From: Aplectana chamaeleonis
Taxonomy: Eukaryota; Nematoda; Chromadorea; Rhabditida; Cosmocercidae
Direction: 5' to 3'
NCBI GenBank assembly: GCA_029168955.1
Contig: JAPDOI010001713.1
Span: 86,288-150,287, forward strand
DNA: 64,000 nucleotides
Part shown: positions 43,445-54,865 of the stretch, piece after piece
Position numbering within the stretch: position 1 is the first letter of the stretch
Layout: each line of letters begins with the position of its first letter
Notes under the pieces: generated by a model
The model's input: only the letters and a program-made list of their open reading frames with translations
What the model was told of the DNA's origin: nothing
The model's database searches: none
Made by a program: the position numbers and the translations under genes

Positions 43445-43750
43445 TCAAACGAATAAAAATTTCGAATATTCGAATAAACGAATAATTCGAAAAATTGACT
43501 CTTTCGAATATTCGAATAAACGAATTATTCGAAAAATTGACTTCTTCGAATATTTGAATAAACGAATTATTCGAAAAATTGACCTCCGATTATTCGAATA
43601 AACGAATTATTCGAAAAAATGACTTCTCCGAATATTCGAATAAACGAATTATTCGAAAAATAGACTTCTGCGAATATTCGAATAAACGAATTATTCGAAA
43701 ATTTGACCCTTCCGAATAATCGAATTATTCGAATGATTCGAATACGATTA
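43445..43750. repeat. TTCGAATA satellite, 42-bp unit, six copies
   Basis: Unit approximately TTCGAATATTCGAATAAACG plus AATTATTCGAAAAATTGACT. Six phased copies, then a degenerate end. The wording matches the sub-terminal arrays of the elements at 19696 and 49151. Confidence 0.85.
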
Positions 43751-43759
43751 ATTCGAATA

Positions 43760-45355
43760 TTCGGCCAAAATCGCTAGGATTCGAATAAGAAGTACGGACA
43801 GAGTACGCATATTCAAACCACCGTTCGCGGCACTACCAACTTTCTTGACCTATTTTTTGCATAGTATTACATGGATCAAAGCTATGCCAATGTACTTCCA
43901 CGAAAAATATATTCCACATTATATCATGGGAGTATTCAAACTAACATTTACCACTGTCTATGAGTAGTTGTTAAACGATACGATCAATTTCTCTGGATTT
44001 CCCAAACAATATCTACCAACAATATCCGGATTTCCTATCAGTTTAGGGTGCCATCTGAGCGGGGGAGGGGGCACTGTTGTATCGCACATGACCACGACCA
44101 TTTTTTCGTGCCGCAAACACTCCTGATTTGTGCGGGGGAGGGTAATCCCGAGTAGGTGTTCAAATTTAGTGCGGCACGATAAAAGGGGCGGGGCCAAGTG
44201 CACCCAGACATAGTGGCCCCCACCGCTAAGATAGCACTCAGTTTGGTTGGAGACATTTCACCTCTGGACCGCAAAAATGTAAGGTGAATGTTGAATAGGA
44301 ACTGGCTCAACTCTGACATTCGGACAGCGCCGCGCTGGGGCATTTTCGGCACTTAGCGCGAGGCTGGGGCGCGATTAGTGCGAGGAGGATCCTTCACGGC
44401 CCGGCCCCGCGCTCTGCTCTCTGTACTCCTCATTTCTTGGATTGGAGCGCAGAATTGAATCTGAGATTTTCATGTGGCCATTTTGGTCAGATTTGATTCC
44501 GCGACTTATTTTCTCCAATTTTCTGCTGCATTTCTTTAATTTTCTACTCTATGTACGTACCCGGGTTTGACAAAAACCAGCGACATGTATTTATTTAATT
44601 TCAACTAATTGAACAGAGTAAGGTACTTACCGCTCTTGAGCTGAGACTGACTTCTACAGCGAAATAGGAGGAAATTTTTTTAATAGGACCTAACGGGTTT
44701 CGGACTTGCTAAACATTATGAAATTCAACAACTCAGTGTAGCATCTCTATCCATACTCTAACTCGATAATGAACCATTTTTTTGCATCAGAGGCCGTAGG
44801 GCAATGTATAATGAATTCGAAAACTCTCGAAAAGATGGTCTTCTGCCCATTATGCTTAACTTTATGAAGTTAGGCGCCCTAAAGTCGTAAAATGAAGATA
44901 TAGTAGAAAACATAATTTTTCCAGAAGTTCTCCAGAAAGGTCCAAAAAGCACGTGAATTCCCAGGTTGATGATTTGTATTGTGTGTCTTTCTGTACAGAT
45001 ATAACTTACTGTGTTATTAATCACGAGTGTCTGAACGTGCTAACGTGTATTTAAGTACGTGTATTTCAAAAAATTATTTGTGGAGAAATTCCTCTTTCTA
45101 GAAATGTCACTTCAATAAAACTTGTTATTGTGACGTAAATCTGGTGCTAGACGATTGAAGATCAGGATAAAGTATTGATAACAATTTTGTCATAATATCG
45201 ATAATGTATTGTTGATGTAGTGGTATGATAATATTTGATAGTACTGATAATAATGAATCGAGGAGTGAATACAATCGACGCGGTGGAAGAGGCCGGCCCC
45301 GCGCTATCCTGCTAAAATGACCCAGCGCGGCGCCGTTGAAGAGTTTTGGCCTCGC
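43760..45355. other. No recognised gene
   Basis: A 104-codon minus frame (44038-44352) and an 88-codon minus frame (44758-45024) have no recognisable motif. GC-rich GCGCGAGG / GGGGCG wording at 44330-44410 partly recurs at 45280-45355. Confidence 0.35.
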
Positions 45356-45359
45356 GCTA

Positions 45360-45627
45360 CTCAGAAAATTGAAAACAAGTTACTTGTAACATAAAAGGCC
45401 GAAAACAAGTTACTTGTAACATATCCGTGCCGATGTAAGTTACTTGCGACTTATCTCAGGTCATTTAAGTTACATGTAACATATCGGCGGGATACTGCGT
45501 GGGGTGCGCCTCCGATATGTTACATGTAACTTAAATACTTGAGATAAGTCGCAAGTAACTTAAATCGGTCAAGAAGATATTTACAAGGCTGATGTACGAC
45601 GCACTCGCGTGTGCTGGTATACGACTG
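45360..45627 (+). mobile_element. Family A element, copy 4, truncated
   Basis: Begins CTCAGAAAATTG after TA, runs to ATACGACTG, then stops where copy 5 begins, just before its leader would start. Confidence 0.8.
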
Positions 45628-46335
45628 CTCAGAAAAATCAAAACAAGTTACTTGTAATATAAATGTAACTTACTTGAATGTCTCAAGTAACTTACATTTA
45701 TATTACATGTAACATACATTTATATTACATGTAACTTAAATTTATATTACATGTAAGTTACACTTATGTTACATGTAAGTTACATTCGAATTTTCACTAT
45801 CGGTGGCCATTACGTGACGCAGACGACACGCGACACAGAGGGCGCGTCCCAGACCACACACTACGCAACAAAATGCGGTGCACGGCCTTCCCTGCTGGTG
45901 GGGGGTCAAGTACCTCAAACTTGGGTAATTGAACCAACAGGAACGCCAGTCTGAAGCCTGACCCCGCGAGTGCGTCGTACATCCCCTTGGTAAATATCTT
46001 CTAAGCCGATTTAAGTTACTTGCGACATTTATTGTGCCATTTGAGTTACATGTAACATATCGGAGGCGCACTTCACGCAGTGTCTTCTCAGAAATCAAAA
46101 ACAAGTTACTTGTAATATATCTAAGCTGATGTAAGTTACTTGCGACTTATCTCAAGTCATTTAACTTACATGTAACATATCGGAGGCGCACTCCACGCAG
46201 TATCCCACCGATATGTTACATGTAACTTAAATGACCTGAGATAAGTCGCAAGTAACTTACATCGGCTCAGATATGTTACAAGTAACTTGTTTTCGGCCTT
46301 TTATGTTACAAGTAACTTGCTTTCATTTTTCTGAG
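45628..46335 (-). mobile_element. Family A element, copy 5
   Basis: CTCAGAAAAATCAAAACAAG to CATTTTTCTGAG, 708 bp. Inserted into or recombined with copy 4 at its left and fused to copy 6 at its right. Confidence 0.9.
45852..45935 (-). ncRNA. SL RNA-like cassette, family A copy 5
   Basis: Leader 21 of 22 to SL1, then GTAC. Downstream CATTTTGTTG and GTGTGTGGTC as in the other copies. Confidence 0.5.
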
Positions 46336-47032
46336 TCAAAACAAGTTACTTGTAATATAAATGTAACTTACTTGAATGTCTCAAGTAACTTACATTTATA
46401 TTACATGCAACATACATTTATATTACATGTAACTTAAATTTATATTGCATGTAAGTTACACTTATGTTACATGTAACTTACATTTATATTTTCACTATGG
46501 GTGGCCACCACGTGACGCAGACGACACGCGACACAGCGAGCGCGTCCCAGACCACACAGTACGCAAAAATTGCTGTGCGGGGCCTTTCCTGCTTGTGTGG
46601 GGTCAAGTACCTCGAACTTGGGTAATTGAACCAACAGCAACGCTAGTCGTAAGCCCGACCCCGCAAGTGCGTCGTACATCCTCCTTGGAAATATCTTCTC
46701 GGCCGATTTAAGTTACTTGCGACTTATATTGTGCCATTTAAGTTACATGTAACATATCGGAGGCGCAGTGCACAAAGTGTCCTTCTTGAAATCGAAAACA
46801 AGTTACTTGTAACATATCTGAGCTGATGTAAGTTACTTGCGACTTATCTCAGGTCATTTAAGATACATGTAACATATCGGAGACGCACCGCACGCAGTAT
46901 CCTGCCGATATGTTACATGTAACTTTAATGACCTGAGATAAGTCGCAAGTAACTTACATTGGATTAGATATGTTACAAGTAACTTGTTTTCGGCCTTTTA
47001 TATTACAAGTAACTTGTTTTCATTTTTCTCAG
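46336..47032 (-). mobile_element. Family A element, copy 6, head-to-tail with copy 5
   Basis: Starts TCAAAACAAGTTACTTG directly after CTGAG of copy 5, lacking the first ten bases or sharing them. Ends CATTTTTCTCAG. Confidence 0.88.
46550..46632 (-). ncRNA. SL RNA-like cassette, family A copy 6, clearest Sm-like site
   Basis: Leader 20 of 22 to SL1 with GTAC donor. AATTTTTG lies about 38 nt after the exon end, close to the spacing in known nematode SL RNAs. Flanked by the GACCCCACAC / TGTGTGGTC stem. Confidence 0.5.
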
Positions 47033-47039
47033 CTGCCGA

Positions 47040-47575
47040 GTCCCGCCGCATCTCGACTCTTGCCGTCTGCGCTCCGCCACACGTACTGCTGATACGGAAA
47101 TCAGATTCAAACATGTTGAAAACAAGAAAAATAAGCCACCAAACACGTTCCGACTCACAGCTGAGGTGATAATCGTCACTATCAATTGCGTGTTTCGCAG
47201 AGGAGTTGGTTGGCGCTGGGGGCAACCGGACTCAGTGGGACTCAGCAGCTTTTTCCACCCCGGACTCATTTGGACTCAGTCGGACTCAGCAGGCTTTTCG
47301 ACGAAGACTGACCGGGTTCTAAGCCACGGAGAGGGCGGGGAGAAGCGAAGGGCAGCGATTGGTGGTAGCCGATGCATCCTCCAATCGCGGCCCATCGCTC
47401 CTCCGCCGCCCTTTCAGCGGTTTCGACCCATTACGACCACCACCCTTACCCAGCATTGTCGCGTCCTACACCTCGATCCCGGTTTACGACACGCGGTCTG
47501 AGGTTGTTCGCAAAACTTCAGTTTAAACTCCCCAGCCGATCCGCGAAATGAATGATACGTTGGACTGCTTTTGTC
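47040..47575. other. No gene; GGACTCAG short repeats
   Basis: GGACTCAGTGGGACTCAGCAG and further GGACTCA words at 47227-47295. The 111-codon plus frame (47166-47501) covers them and has no motif. Confidence 0.4.
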
Positions 47576-47582
47576 CTTTTCT

Positions 47583-47745
47583 CAACGAAATTCCGGTCCG
47601 CAGTTGCAGACGACCGCTGTAGAAGCACGATACTCGCGCTGGAATGGAGATTTATAGTGACGGGAACACATTGCTTCAGCACGATTATCCTTGAGCTGCG
47701 TGCTGCTACAATGGTTGTCTGCATTCGCGTACCAGAATTTCATCC
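47583..47745. repeat. Inverted repeat, copy of 20139-20316
   Basis: ATTCCGGTCCGCAGTTGC at the left and GCGTGCTGCTACAATGG plus CGTACCAGAATTT at the right form arms like those at 20.1-20.3 kb. Confidence 0.5.
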
Positions 47746-47759
47746 CGGTATGAACGGTA

Positions 47760-48210
47760 CATTATATTCCCCCAACGATGTGTTACTTATTCGGTACACC
47801 TTCCACAGATCATGGAGAAATAACAGTGTAACGAGGGCTGCTACTTACGTGACTATAAATACGTTTCTTGAAACGGGAACTTTTATTTCATTCTGCCAAG
47901 CAGAAGCGAATTTTTTCTTTCTTCTTCCTTGACAATAGTAACGGTTTGATCCCTCTATTAATGAAATGCTAAGGAGCAATCTGCGTTTGCGATGGCACTA
48001 ACCAGTATTTGTAATTTGAGACATGCAAAAACTTTAGTTTAAAAAAGGTTTTTTTCCTGTTCTCGCTCATTTTTTTCTGATCACTGCAGTAAGCTCCGAG
48101 CTTTTTTTGAATTTAGAGAAGGGAAACGCATACGATAATGTGGTTTTGAAGGGTGCTCCTCACCAAATTTAGTCATGGATTGGAAACGAAGTTTTTTTTT
48201 TAAATTTTGT
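47760..48210. other. No gene seen
   Basis: No feature recognised. Confidence 0.3.
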
Positions 48211-48214
48211 TTTG

Positions 48215-48450
48215 AAATCGGAAAAAAACCGCAAATTCCTCTTGCACACTAAGAAAAGCCCGTATTCGTAATATTATAGGAGTCAGAAACAGAAATAATG
48301 CCGAAGCAAACAAGAAAAAAAAACAAGAAAAACCGTCACTCACCCAGAAAATCAGCTGTGCTGTCGATCGATAATGAAATCTGGCGTCTTCCTCCGTAGT
48401 TTTAGTGTGTGAAGGTAACCGCACCATGTCCTTTTAACATTGCGGTAAAC
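48215..48450 (+). repeat. Family F repeat, copy 1
   Basis: TTGCACACTAAGAAAAGCC, CGTAATATTATAGGAGTCAG, CACCCAGAAAATCAGCTGTG and AACATTGCGGTAAAC are shared with 52840-53087 (same orientation) and 52389-52560 (inverted). Confidence 0.65.
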
Positions 48451-48469
48451 TGTAAGTTTAAAGCGAAAA

Positions 48470-49045
48470 AACACTTCCAGCCGCTGCGGCTTCGCGATAG
48501 TGCTGCTTCGGCGCCTATAAGCACCGAAGTGGCACTACCGCGGAGCCGCGGGGAACTACCGCGGAGCCGTAGCGGCGATGCGGCAGCCGCTTCGGCTCCG
48601 CGATAGTGCCGCAGCGGCTTTGGGAGAGTATCTGATATGAAGTTATTGGAGAATTATACAACTAGGGGGCCTGAGAACAAAAATACGACGCACCTGCGGT
48701 CGTAGCGTCCTCTGTCTGATAGGGACAGAGGTTATCGCCGATTTTGCGCTCAAGGAAATACGAAATGTACCACAAATTCGGGTCATTGAACCGGCGACAA
48801 TTTCGTTTTACCACGTAGGACAGTAGATCGTACTCCACGCGGGTTCGCTGTTGCATTCTCGCGGAGCCGGCGCGGTTCTAACGCGGAGCCGCTGCGGTAC
48901 TATCGCGGCGATGTCGAGGCCCAAGACACGGCAACAGACTAGCCTGATCAATGAGCCGCTGCGGTACTATCGCGGTACTATCGCGGCACAGTCGAGGGTC
49001 GCGGTGCTTTCTTGGCACTGACGCGGCGAATTCCCTCAGAGTTGG
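48470..49045 (-). mobile_element. Family B element, minus orientation, full length
   Basis: GCGGAGCCGC-rich arms at 48480-48620 and 48855-49010 flank the SL RNA-like core. Opposite-orientation copy of 7160-7655 with the longer left arm of 6200-6560. Confidence 0.75.
48662..48792 (-). ncRNA. SL RNA-like unit, decayed leader, strong hairpin
   Basis: Leader only 17 of 22 to SL1 but still followed by GTAC. Contains a perfect hairpin CCTCTGTC-loop-GACAGAGG, TATTTTTG as an Sm-like site and a CAGGCCCCCTAG 3' hairpin; total 131 nt. The upstream block is GTACGATCTACTG-like. Confidence 0.45.
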
Positions 49046-49591
49046 ATGATTCGAACGTTTCAACACGAGTTCTTCTGCAAGAGTTGATGGTTTAAAAGGG
49101 CCTTTCCACTCTTATCCTGCATGTCGTAGAAATTTTCGCCTGCGCAAATTTATAGTTGTGCCATTCGAATAGATTCGAATCGATATATTAGAATGATTTC
49201 CATTAAAATACGTAATCGTTATCTTGATATACTGTATATGAACGCTCAACTTCTTGCAACTTTATTGACACGACGTTTCTGGCCTAAGCCCTTTTTCGGG
49301 TCCGCTGAAAACATTGCAAAACAATCTGCATCACCATTACACAGCAACATAGCAGGGTGCTAACGCCGACCTGACACTATACTGGAAACACCGAGGGGGA
49401 AGGGAAGGGAGTGGTCAGGTAATCGGTATCGGAATTTCTAAAATCGCACTATTCGAATCTATTCAAAAATCGGACCTCAAAAAACAGTCATTCGAATCTG
49501 CTCGATATTCGAACCCTATTATTCGAAATGTTCATTCGAATAGTTCCGGATAAATCTGCCCCGTCTTCGCTATTTAGCCCATTCACGACCG

Positions 49592-49655
49592 CGTGTCCCA
49601 CCGGTGAGACACGCGTTGACTACCACTTCGGACGCGTGTCCCACCGGTGGGACAC
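49592..49655. repeat. Paired GTGTCCCACCGGTGGGACAC palindrome
   Basis: A perfect 20-bp palindrome at 49636-49655 and a one-mismatch copy about 44 bp to the left. Confidence 0.85.
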
Positions 49656-50170
49656 GAGGTCTTTTTTTTAAATCGATTTCTCCACTGCATGAAGGAATTT
49701 CTAAACCTACTCCGGCTTTTTTTAACTGAAAAATATTCACTGCGGTCATTAAAGGCAGTATTCAATAATAATTTCTATGTCGATATCATTAGCTGAAACG
49801 GAAGGTTGACTACCTGGCAAAGCTGAATCTGTTAAAATCGGTGTTCAATATCGCACTCGAGTTCGATCCAAAAATGGGATTGTTTGGTCGTCAGGTAACT
49901 ACTAGTGAAGGAACAGCGAAGAAAAACGTTCAGAATAAGCTAAAAGAATGGTTTCAAACGTTCAGGGCGTGGACGAGAATTATGGATCCTGCTGAGTTCC
50001 GATAGCGCGCGCTAATCGCGAAATCTGCGCGAATCGATCAGGCTCGATGCGGCAGAGTTGCTTGGCGATTCGCCATCGAAAAATTGCCACAAGCTCGTCC
50101 GAATGGGGCGCGGACCGAGATAGGTAACATCGGCATGGATCCTGAAGAGACTTTGCGTTCCCCATTAGAG

Positions 50171-50227
50171 GTTGGCGCAAACTCGGTGCACATATGTTAT
50201 AGCATATGGCACCGAGTTTGCGCCAAC
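50171..50227. repeat. 57-bp hairpin element, copy 2
   Basis: GTTGGCGCAAACTCGGTG and CACCGAGTTTGCGCCAAC are perfect inverses. It sits at the centre of a larger inverted pair (GGCATGGATCCTGAAGA at 50133 and TCTTCAGGATCCATGCC at 50250). Copy 1 is at 28872-28929. Confidence 0.85.
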
Positions 50228-50639
50228 CTTCAACAGTGAACGCGAAGTATCTTCAGGATCCATGCCGAGGTTAGGCGCACTGGGATAACTTTCAAAGCCG
50301 TTTTTATCGATTTCTGGCCCGTTTTCACGGCTTTCTTCGACCCTATCCTCTTCAGCATCTGCTAACTTAGTGACTCACACTGAAACCACGAGAACAAGAT
50401 TTATCCTCATTTGGGTTGTTTTCAGTTTGTCGATTCGAAATTCTGAACTCGGAAAAAGTGGTCATTCGAATATACATTCGAAATTCGGACCTCAAAAAAG
50501 GGGCTATTCGGATGTATTCCAAAATCGGATTTCAAAAAAACGGGGTATTCGAATCTTCTCCAGAATCGGAAGTCAAAAAGGGGGTCATTCGAATCTATTC
50601 GACATTCGATCCTTTCATCCAGGGCACAACTATAGCAAA

Positions 50640-51240
50640 AACATGAGAAAATGAGACACGGTTTTTTGCGCGTAGGATGCCTTTAATGTGAACGTTTTTG
50701 ACCTTACTTTCTTCTCAAAAGTGCGAATCGGATAGGTCAGTGAGTGCCCTTCTCGAACACTTACATTCCCCGATTTCTAGAAGTCTCTAGATAGATGCCG
50801 AGCACGTGTTAGAGAGCGACATTTGGTCGCAGTCATTGTCCCGTTGCATACATACATACACACATACACACACCGTATACTTAATAGTGACCTCTTGCCA
50901 GCGTGCATTCAATAATTATTAATCTCTTCTGGACCCTCCACAGCTGCTGGTGCTACCTCCACCTCACTGCCGCTCTTTTCCCCCTCCTCCTCGGGGGAGA
51001 GGGTGAGAGAGCGAACTCGCGCGTGAGGCGTGTCTTTCGACTGCTGCCCCCAGTGTTTATTCACGTTTCACATGTAATTGCTGGCACAGCGCTCAACAGC
51101 CATTCGCATTCTGCTCTCTTGTCTCCCCCTTTTTTTGCCACAGAGAAATCTGCAGGCAAAGGGCAAATCGCGCAACTTTCACCCTGCAGATTTGTGTCTT
51201 TTTGCTGATAGGAGTGCACCTTGTAGCCTTGTAGCAGCTT
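50640..51240. other. No recognised gene; lone TTAA-MITE end at 50686
   Basis: GCGCGTAGGATGCCT followed by TTAA marks a right end of the AGGCAGCGTACGCGC subfamily. Overlapping frames at 50903-51272 have no motif. Confidence 0.35.
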
Positions 51241-51456
51241 TGTCATACAAGATTACAAGTTCTAGTTGTTAGAAAAGAACCATCTCCATGAAATATTAGC
51301 GAATTCTCAAAACTGGCCAGAAAACGTCACCAGAAAACACCCGAAAACTTGCTCTTTGAACAAGTCTAGTGAGAAAAGAATTGCACGAAAGACGACTTCG
51401 CAACAAGAGAGAAATAACGCTACGTGCACGTGAAATTTAGCTCTTTTAAAGGCACT

Positions 51457-52141
51457 CTCAGAAAAATCAAAACAAGTTACTTGTAATATCAATGTAACTT
51501 ACTTGAATGTCTCAAGTAACTTACATTTATTTTACATGTAACATAGATTTATATTGCATGTAAGTTACACTTATGTTACATGTAACTTACATTTATATTT
51601 TTACCATAGGTCGCCTTCACGTACGCAGAGGACACGCGACGCAGAGAGCGTGTCCCAGGCCACACACTACGCTAAAAAATGCTGGGCGGGGCCTTCCCTG
51701 CCGGTGTGTGGTTAATTTCCTCAAACTTGGGTATTTGAACCAACAGCAACGCCAGTCGTAAGCCTGGCCCCGCGAGTGCATCGTACATCAACCTTGAAAA
51801 TATCTTCTTGACCAATTTAAGTTACTTGCGACTTATATTGTGCCATTTAAGTTACATGTAACATATCGGAGGCGCATTGCAAGCAGGATCATCTCAGAAA
51901 CCGAAAACAGGTTACTTGTAACATATCTAAGCTTATGTAAGATACTTGCGACTTATCTCAAGTCATTTAAGTTACATGTAACATATCGGAGGCGCACCGC
52001 TCGCAGTATCCCGCCGATATGTTACATGTAACTTAAATGACCTGAGATAAGTCGCAAGTAACTTACATCGGCTCAGATATGTTACAAGTAACTTGTTTCC
52101 GGCCTTTTATGTTACAAGTAACTTGTTTTCATTTTTCTGAG
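51457..52141 (-). mobile_element. Family A element, copy 7, with defined empty site
   Basis: 685 bp, CTCAGAAAAATC to GATTTTTCTGAG-type ends. Left flank GGCACT, right flank CTGTTC; the empty copy reads GGCACTGTTC, so the duplication is CT, 2 bp (51455-51456 and 52142-52143). Confidence 0.92.
51659..51741 (-). pseudogene. SL RNA-like cassette, donor changed, family A copy 7
   Basis: Leader 20 of 22 to SL1 but the following bases are GAAATT instead of GTAC, so no donor. CATTTTTTAG remains at the Sm-like position. Confidence 0.5.
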
Positions 52142-52309
52142 CTGTTCACAACGAAAAAGTTGTCCGTTTTGGGCAAAAACGTAAGCTTTGGATCCCTCTA
52201 AGAAGAGTAAGAGCGGAAGTGCGACGAAAAACGGTCGGGAAGTGGGTGAAAATCTTGTGGGCCAGCCAACCCATTGGGCCACCCCGCCCACGTCCTATAG
52301 CAGTTGTTC

Positions 52310-53087
52310 TGCCTTCGTTCTACCGCAGGAACATGCACCGAATTTTCGAAAAATTTTCTTTGCGAAAGCTTCTATCCCAGCATGTAACAGTTTACCGCAA
52401 TGTTGAAGGGACATGGTGCGGTTACGGTCACACACTAAAATTACGGTGGAAGACGTCAGATTGCATTATCGATCGACAGGACAGCTGATTTCCTGGGTAT
52501 GCTACGGTTTTTCTTTTTTTCTTGTTTGTTTCGACATCATTTTTGTTTCTGACTGTTTAAAGACAGTGTTCACTACGAAAAAGTTGTTCGTTTTTTTGGC
52601 AAAAACGTAAGCTTTGGGTCCCTCTAAGATGATTAAGAACGGAAGTGCGACGAAAAACGGCCGGCAAGTGTGTGAAATCTCGTGGGCCAGCCAACCCATT
52701 GGGCCACTACGCCCACATCCTATAATAGTTGCTTCAAGATAGCTGGAAAAACAGGGAAACGACTTTCATCGTGAACACTGCCTTTGCATATTGATCTTAG
52801 TGCGTGAGGGAAATGAGCCGTTTGTTCGGGCTTCGAAGTGTTTTTTTTTTCAAAAAATCGAAAAATGGCAAATTACTCTCGCACACTAAGAAAAGCCACT
52901 ATTCGTAATATTATAAGAGTCAGAAACAAAAATAAGTAACAAATAGCAAACAAGAAAAAAACGAAAAATTGTAACTCACCCAGAAAATCAGCTGTGCTGT
53001 CAATTGATAATGGAATCCGGCGTCTTCTACCGTAGTTCTAGTGTGTGACCGCAACCGCACCATGCCCTTCTAACATTGCGGTAAACT
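52310..53087. mobile_element. Family F inverted pair around a TTAA MITE
   Basis: GTTTACCGCAATGTTGAAGG (52389) is inverted at 53065-53087 and the arms match the 48.2-kb copy. The centre holds the MITE at 52561-52783. Confidence 0.6.
52561..52783. mobile_element. TTAA MITE, short form
   Basis: TTAA at 52557-52560, then AGACAGTGTTCACTACG; right end CATCGTGAACACTGCCT, with a degenerate TTGC beyond. Shares ACGAAAAAGTTGT and GTGGGCCAGCCAACCC with family E. Confidence 0.7.
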
Positions 53088-53089
53088 AA

Positions 53090-53380
53090 AGGCTCAGGCC
53101 AAAAGCAGAGTAGAGCCCCAAAGGTATGTAGATGATTTTCCAATTTCTCATCAAATAAGATCATCACACAAAACTGAGGAGCGAAAAGTCTCAATTAATG
53201 CAGAAAGAACGTCTGTAACTGAAAAATATGAACCTTTTTCGGTAATTCTCCCCTTGTCAATGTTCTTCCACCCTGTTTCTGCTCACTCTGCGCTCTAGCT
53301 TTTCGGCCTAATCGTCCCACACCTACCGGTTAGGACCAGAGATTACTGCTTACAAATGTGGTGTCAACCTGTCGGCACAT
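53090..53380. other. No gene seen
   Basis: No feature recognised. Confidence 0.3.
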
Positions 53381-53381
53381 A

Positions 53382-53660
53382 CTGTGCTTCTCTGGGCCAA
53401 ATTCCGGTCCGCAATTTCGTCTCGAAACGCTTTGCGGCCGCACGCGCTCGAGTCAATCCAGTTTCCAGCGCCAAATCCGACTCGATGTGGCTTTTTTATA
53501 CAGTTTTCTCCAATTCTGTTTAGTTTCCAGTTTCCAAAACCCACCTGGGATCAACAGAGCGGCATCTGCGGCTCTGGTAACTCTTCCGACTCGAAAGCGC
53601 GCGGCCACAAAGCGTGTCGAGACGCAATTGCGGGCCGGAATTTGGCCCAGAGAAGCACAG
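53382..53660. mobile_element. TA-flanked MITE (CTGTGCTT ends), copy 2
   Basis: CTGTGCTTCTCTGGGCC to GGCCCAGAGAAGCACAG with TA on both sides (53380-53381, 53661-53662). 279 bp. Frames of 93-108 codons across it are by-products of the repeat. Confidence 0.9.
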
Positions 53661-53664
53661 TATA

Positions 53665-54860
53665 GTCTGTCTCGAACACGTTAAAACACATGATTTTTAT
53701 TGGGGTTGATATTTTCTAACCGTTGGAAAAATAAAAATGTCTCGAGAACTTTCCCGAAGACGCTGTGCACGATAAATTTTGTTCACGAGTTTTTTTCTCT
53801 ATAAACTTACACGATAACAAGAGAAAATTCTGTGAAGTGGTTAAAGGACGTGGGATTAGTTGTGCATGCATGATGATGGGTGGGTGAGTCATTACGACCA
53901 AGAATTATGAATTGGAGTGAAATCCAGTGGATACAGCCTATTTCGAAATTATGTCATCCCACGAAAAAAGAAGCTCTTGAACCCCAAAATTATGAACCAA
54001 TAGATAATTTGTCCGAATAATGATCTAGTATTCGCTTTGTTTGGTAATTTGATTTTTTGATTCTGCAAATATTCGATTGACTTGATTCGATCATCGCAAT
54101 ATTCTTCAAACCCTCTGGGGAAGGATGGAGGCAGAATGGAAAAGCCCTTTGTGTCCATCATTCCGTTAAATATTGCGCCATGTATTCAACGACAGCATAC
54201 ACACTCGCAGAAGTGGTTGAGATAGACACCTCAACTGCATCGTGCGGCGCTCCTAATAGTATGACTGGAAGCGTCAAAAGCAAGTTGACCGTGTTTGACC
54301 CTTATTGAGCCAGCAAAACATGCAAGTTCCGCTCACTTCCATTACAATGCCAGTCGTATGTGTTGCGGTGTATCTCGTCCACTTTCATTTCAGTACAGGA
54401 AAAACAGCTCGTTACTTCATTATTTGCATCGCGTTTGCGTCGGTTTCTCCACCAGGTTTCAAGACTAACATCTCGAAGCCTTTGATTAAGAGGATGAAGT
54501 CGATATCATTTTTGAGCGTCTATCCTCCACTTCGGGCAGAAATTTACCTCCGTCGATCGCGTGCGTGTGCGCTCGTATGCAGCGTCTCCTTCTCTGCCAT
54601 ACTTTCTCGCACTCTATGCCTCGCTCCGCCAGAGGGCATACTGCTTTGACTTCCACCGTGTAGTGGTTCAAGGACAGTAGTCCTACAGTTAGCTGTGCCT
54701 GGTGTTTCTGCAAACTCCCTACATGCATTCATTGACATCTTAATGTTAGACTTATTTTTGATCCAAAAGATAATCTTTGGATACACTCTCTCTTAGTTAA
54801 CTCCATTGACTCTTGGTCAATATTTCAATAAGCTACTTTATTGTATGTCTTCTGCAGATT
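53665..54860. other. No recognised gene
   Basis: 54180-54300 shares wording with 4.75 and 13.6 kb. 54530-54620 is an inverted copy of 36330-36420. TTTCATTTCAG at 54383-54393 is a good acceptor-like sequence on the plus strand, but no exon is recognisable after it. Confidence 0.35.
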
Positions 54861-54865
54861 AGTCG

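Larger units (their letters stand above)
49151..50634. mobile_element. 1.5-kb element with TATAGTTGTGCC ends (relative of 19696-21511)
   Basis: Ends TATAGTTGTGCCATTCGAAT and GGGCACAACTATA are inverted. TTCGAATCTATTC arrays lie inside both ends (49165-49545 in part, 50455-50610). GCAAATTT and GCAAAAAC beside the ends may be a decayed 8-bp duplication. It contains TTAA-MITE wording from about 49749, a hairpin element (50171-50227) and a perfect 20-bp palindrome (49636-49655). Confidence 0.65.
51243..52300 (+). mobile_element. Family E repeat containing a family A insertion
   Basis: 51243-51456 and 52142-52300 match the uninterrupted copy at 33470-33850. The break is exactly the family A element at 51457-52141. 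Confidence 0.8.

Noticed and set aside
43445..43750. CRISPR-like regular repeats
   Set aside because: The units are contiguous AT-rich satellite copies with no unique spacers, in eukaryotic DNA.
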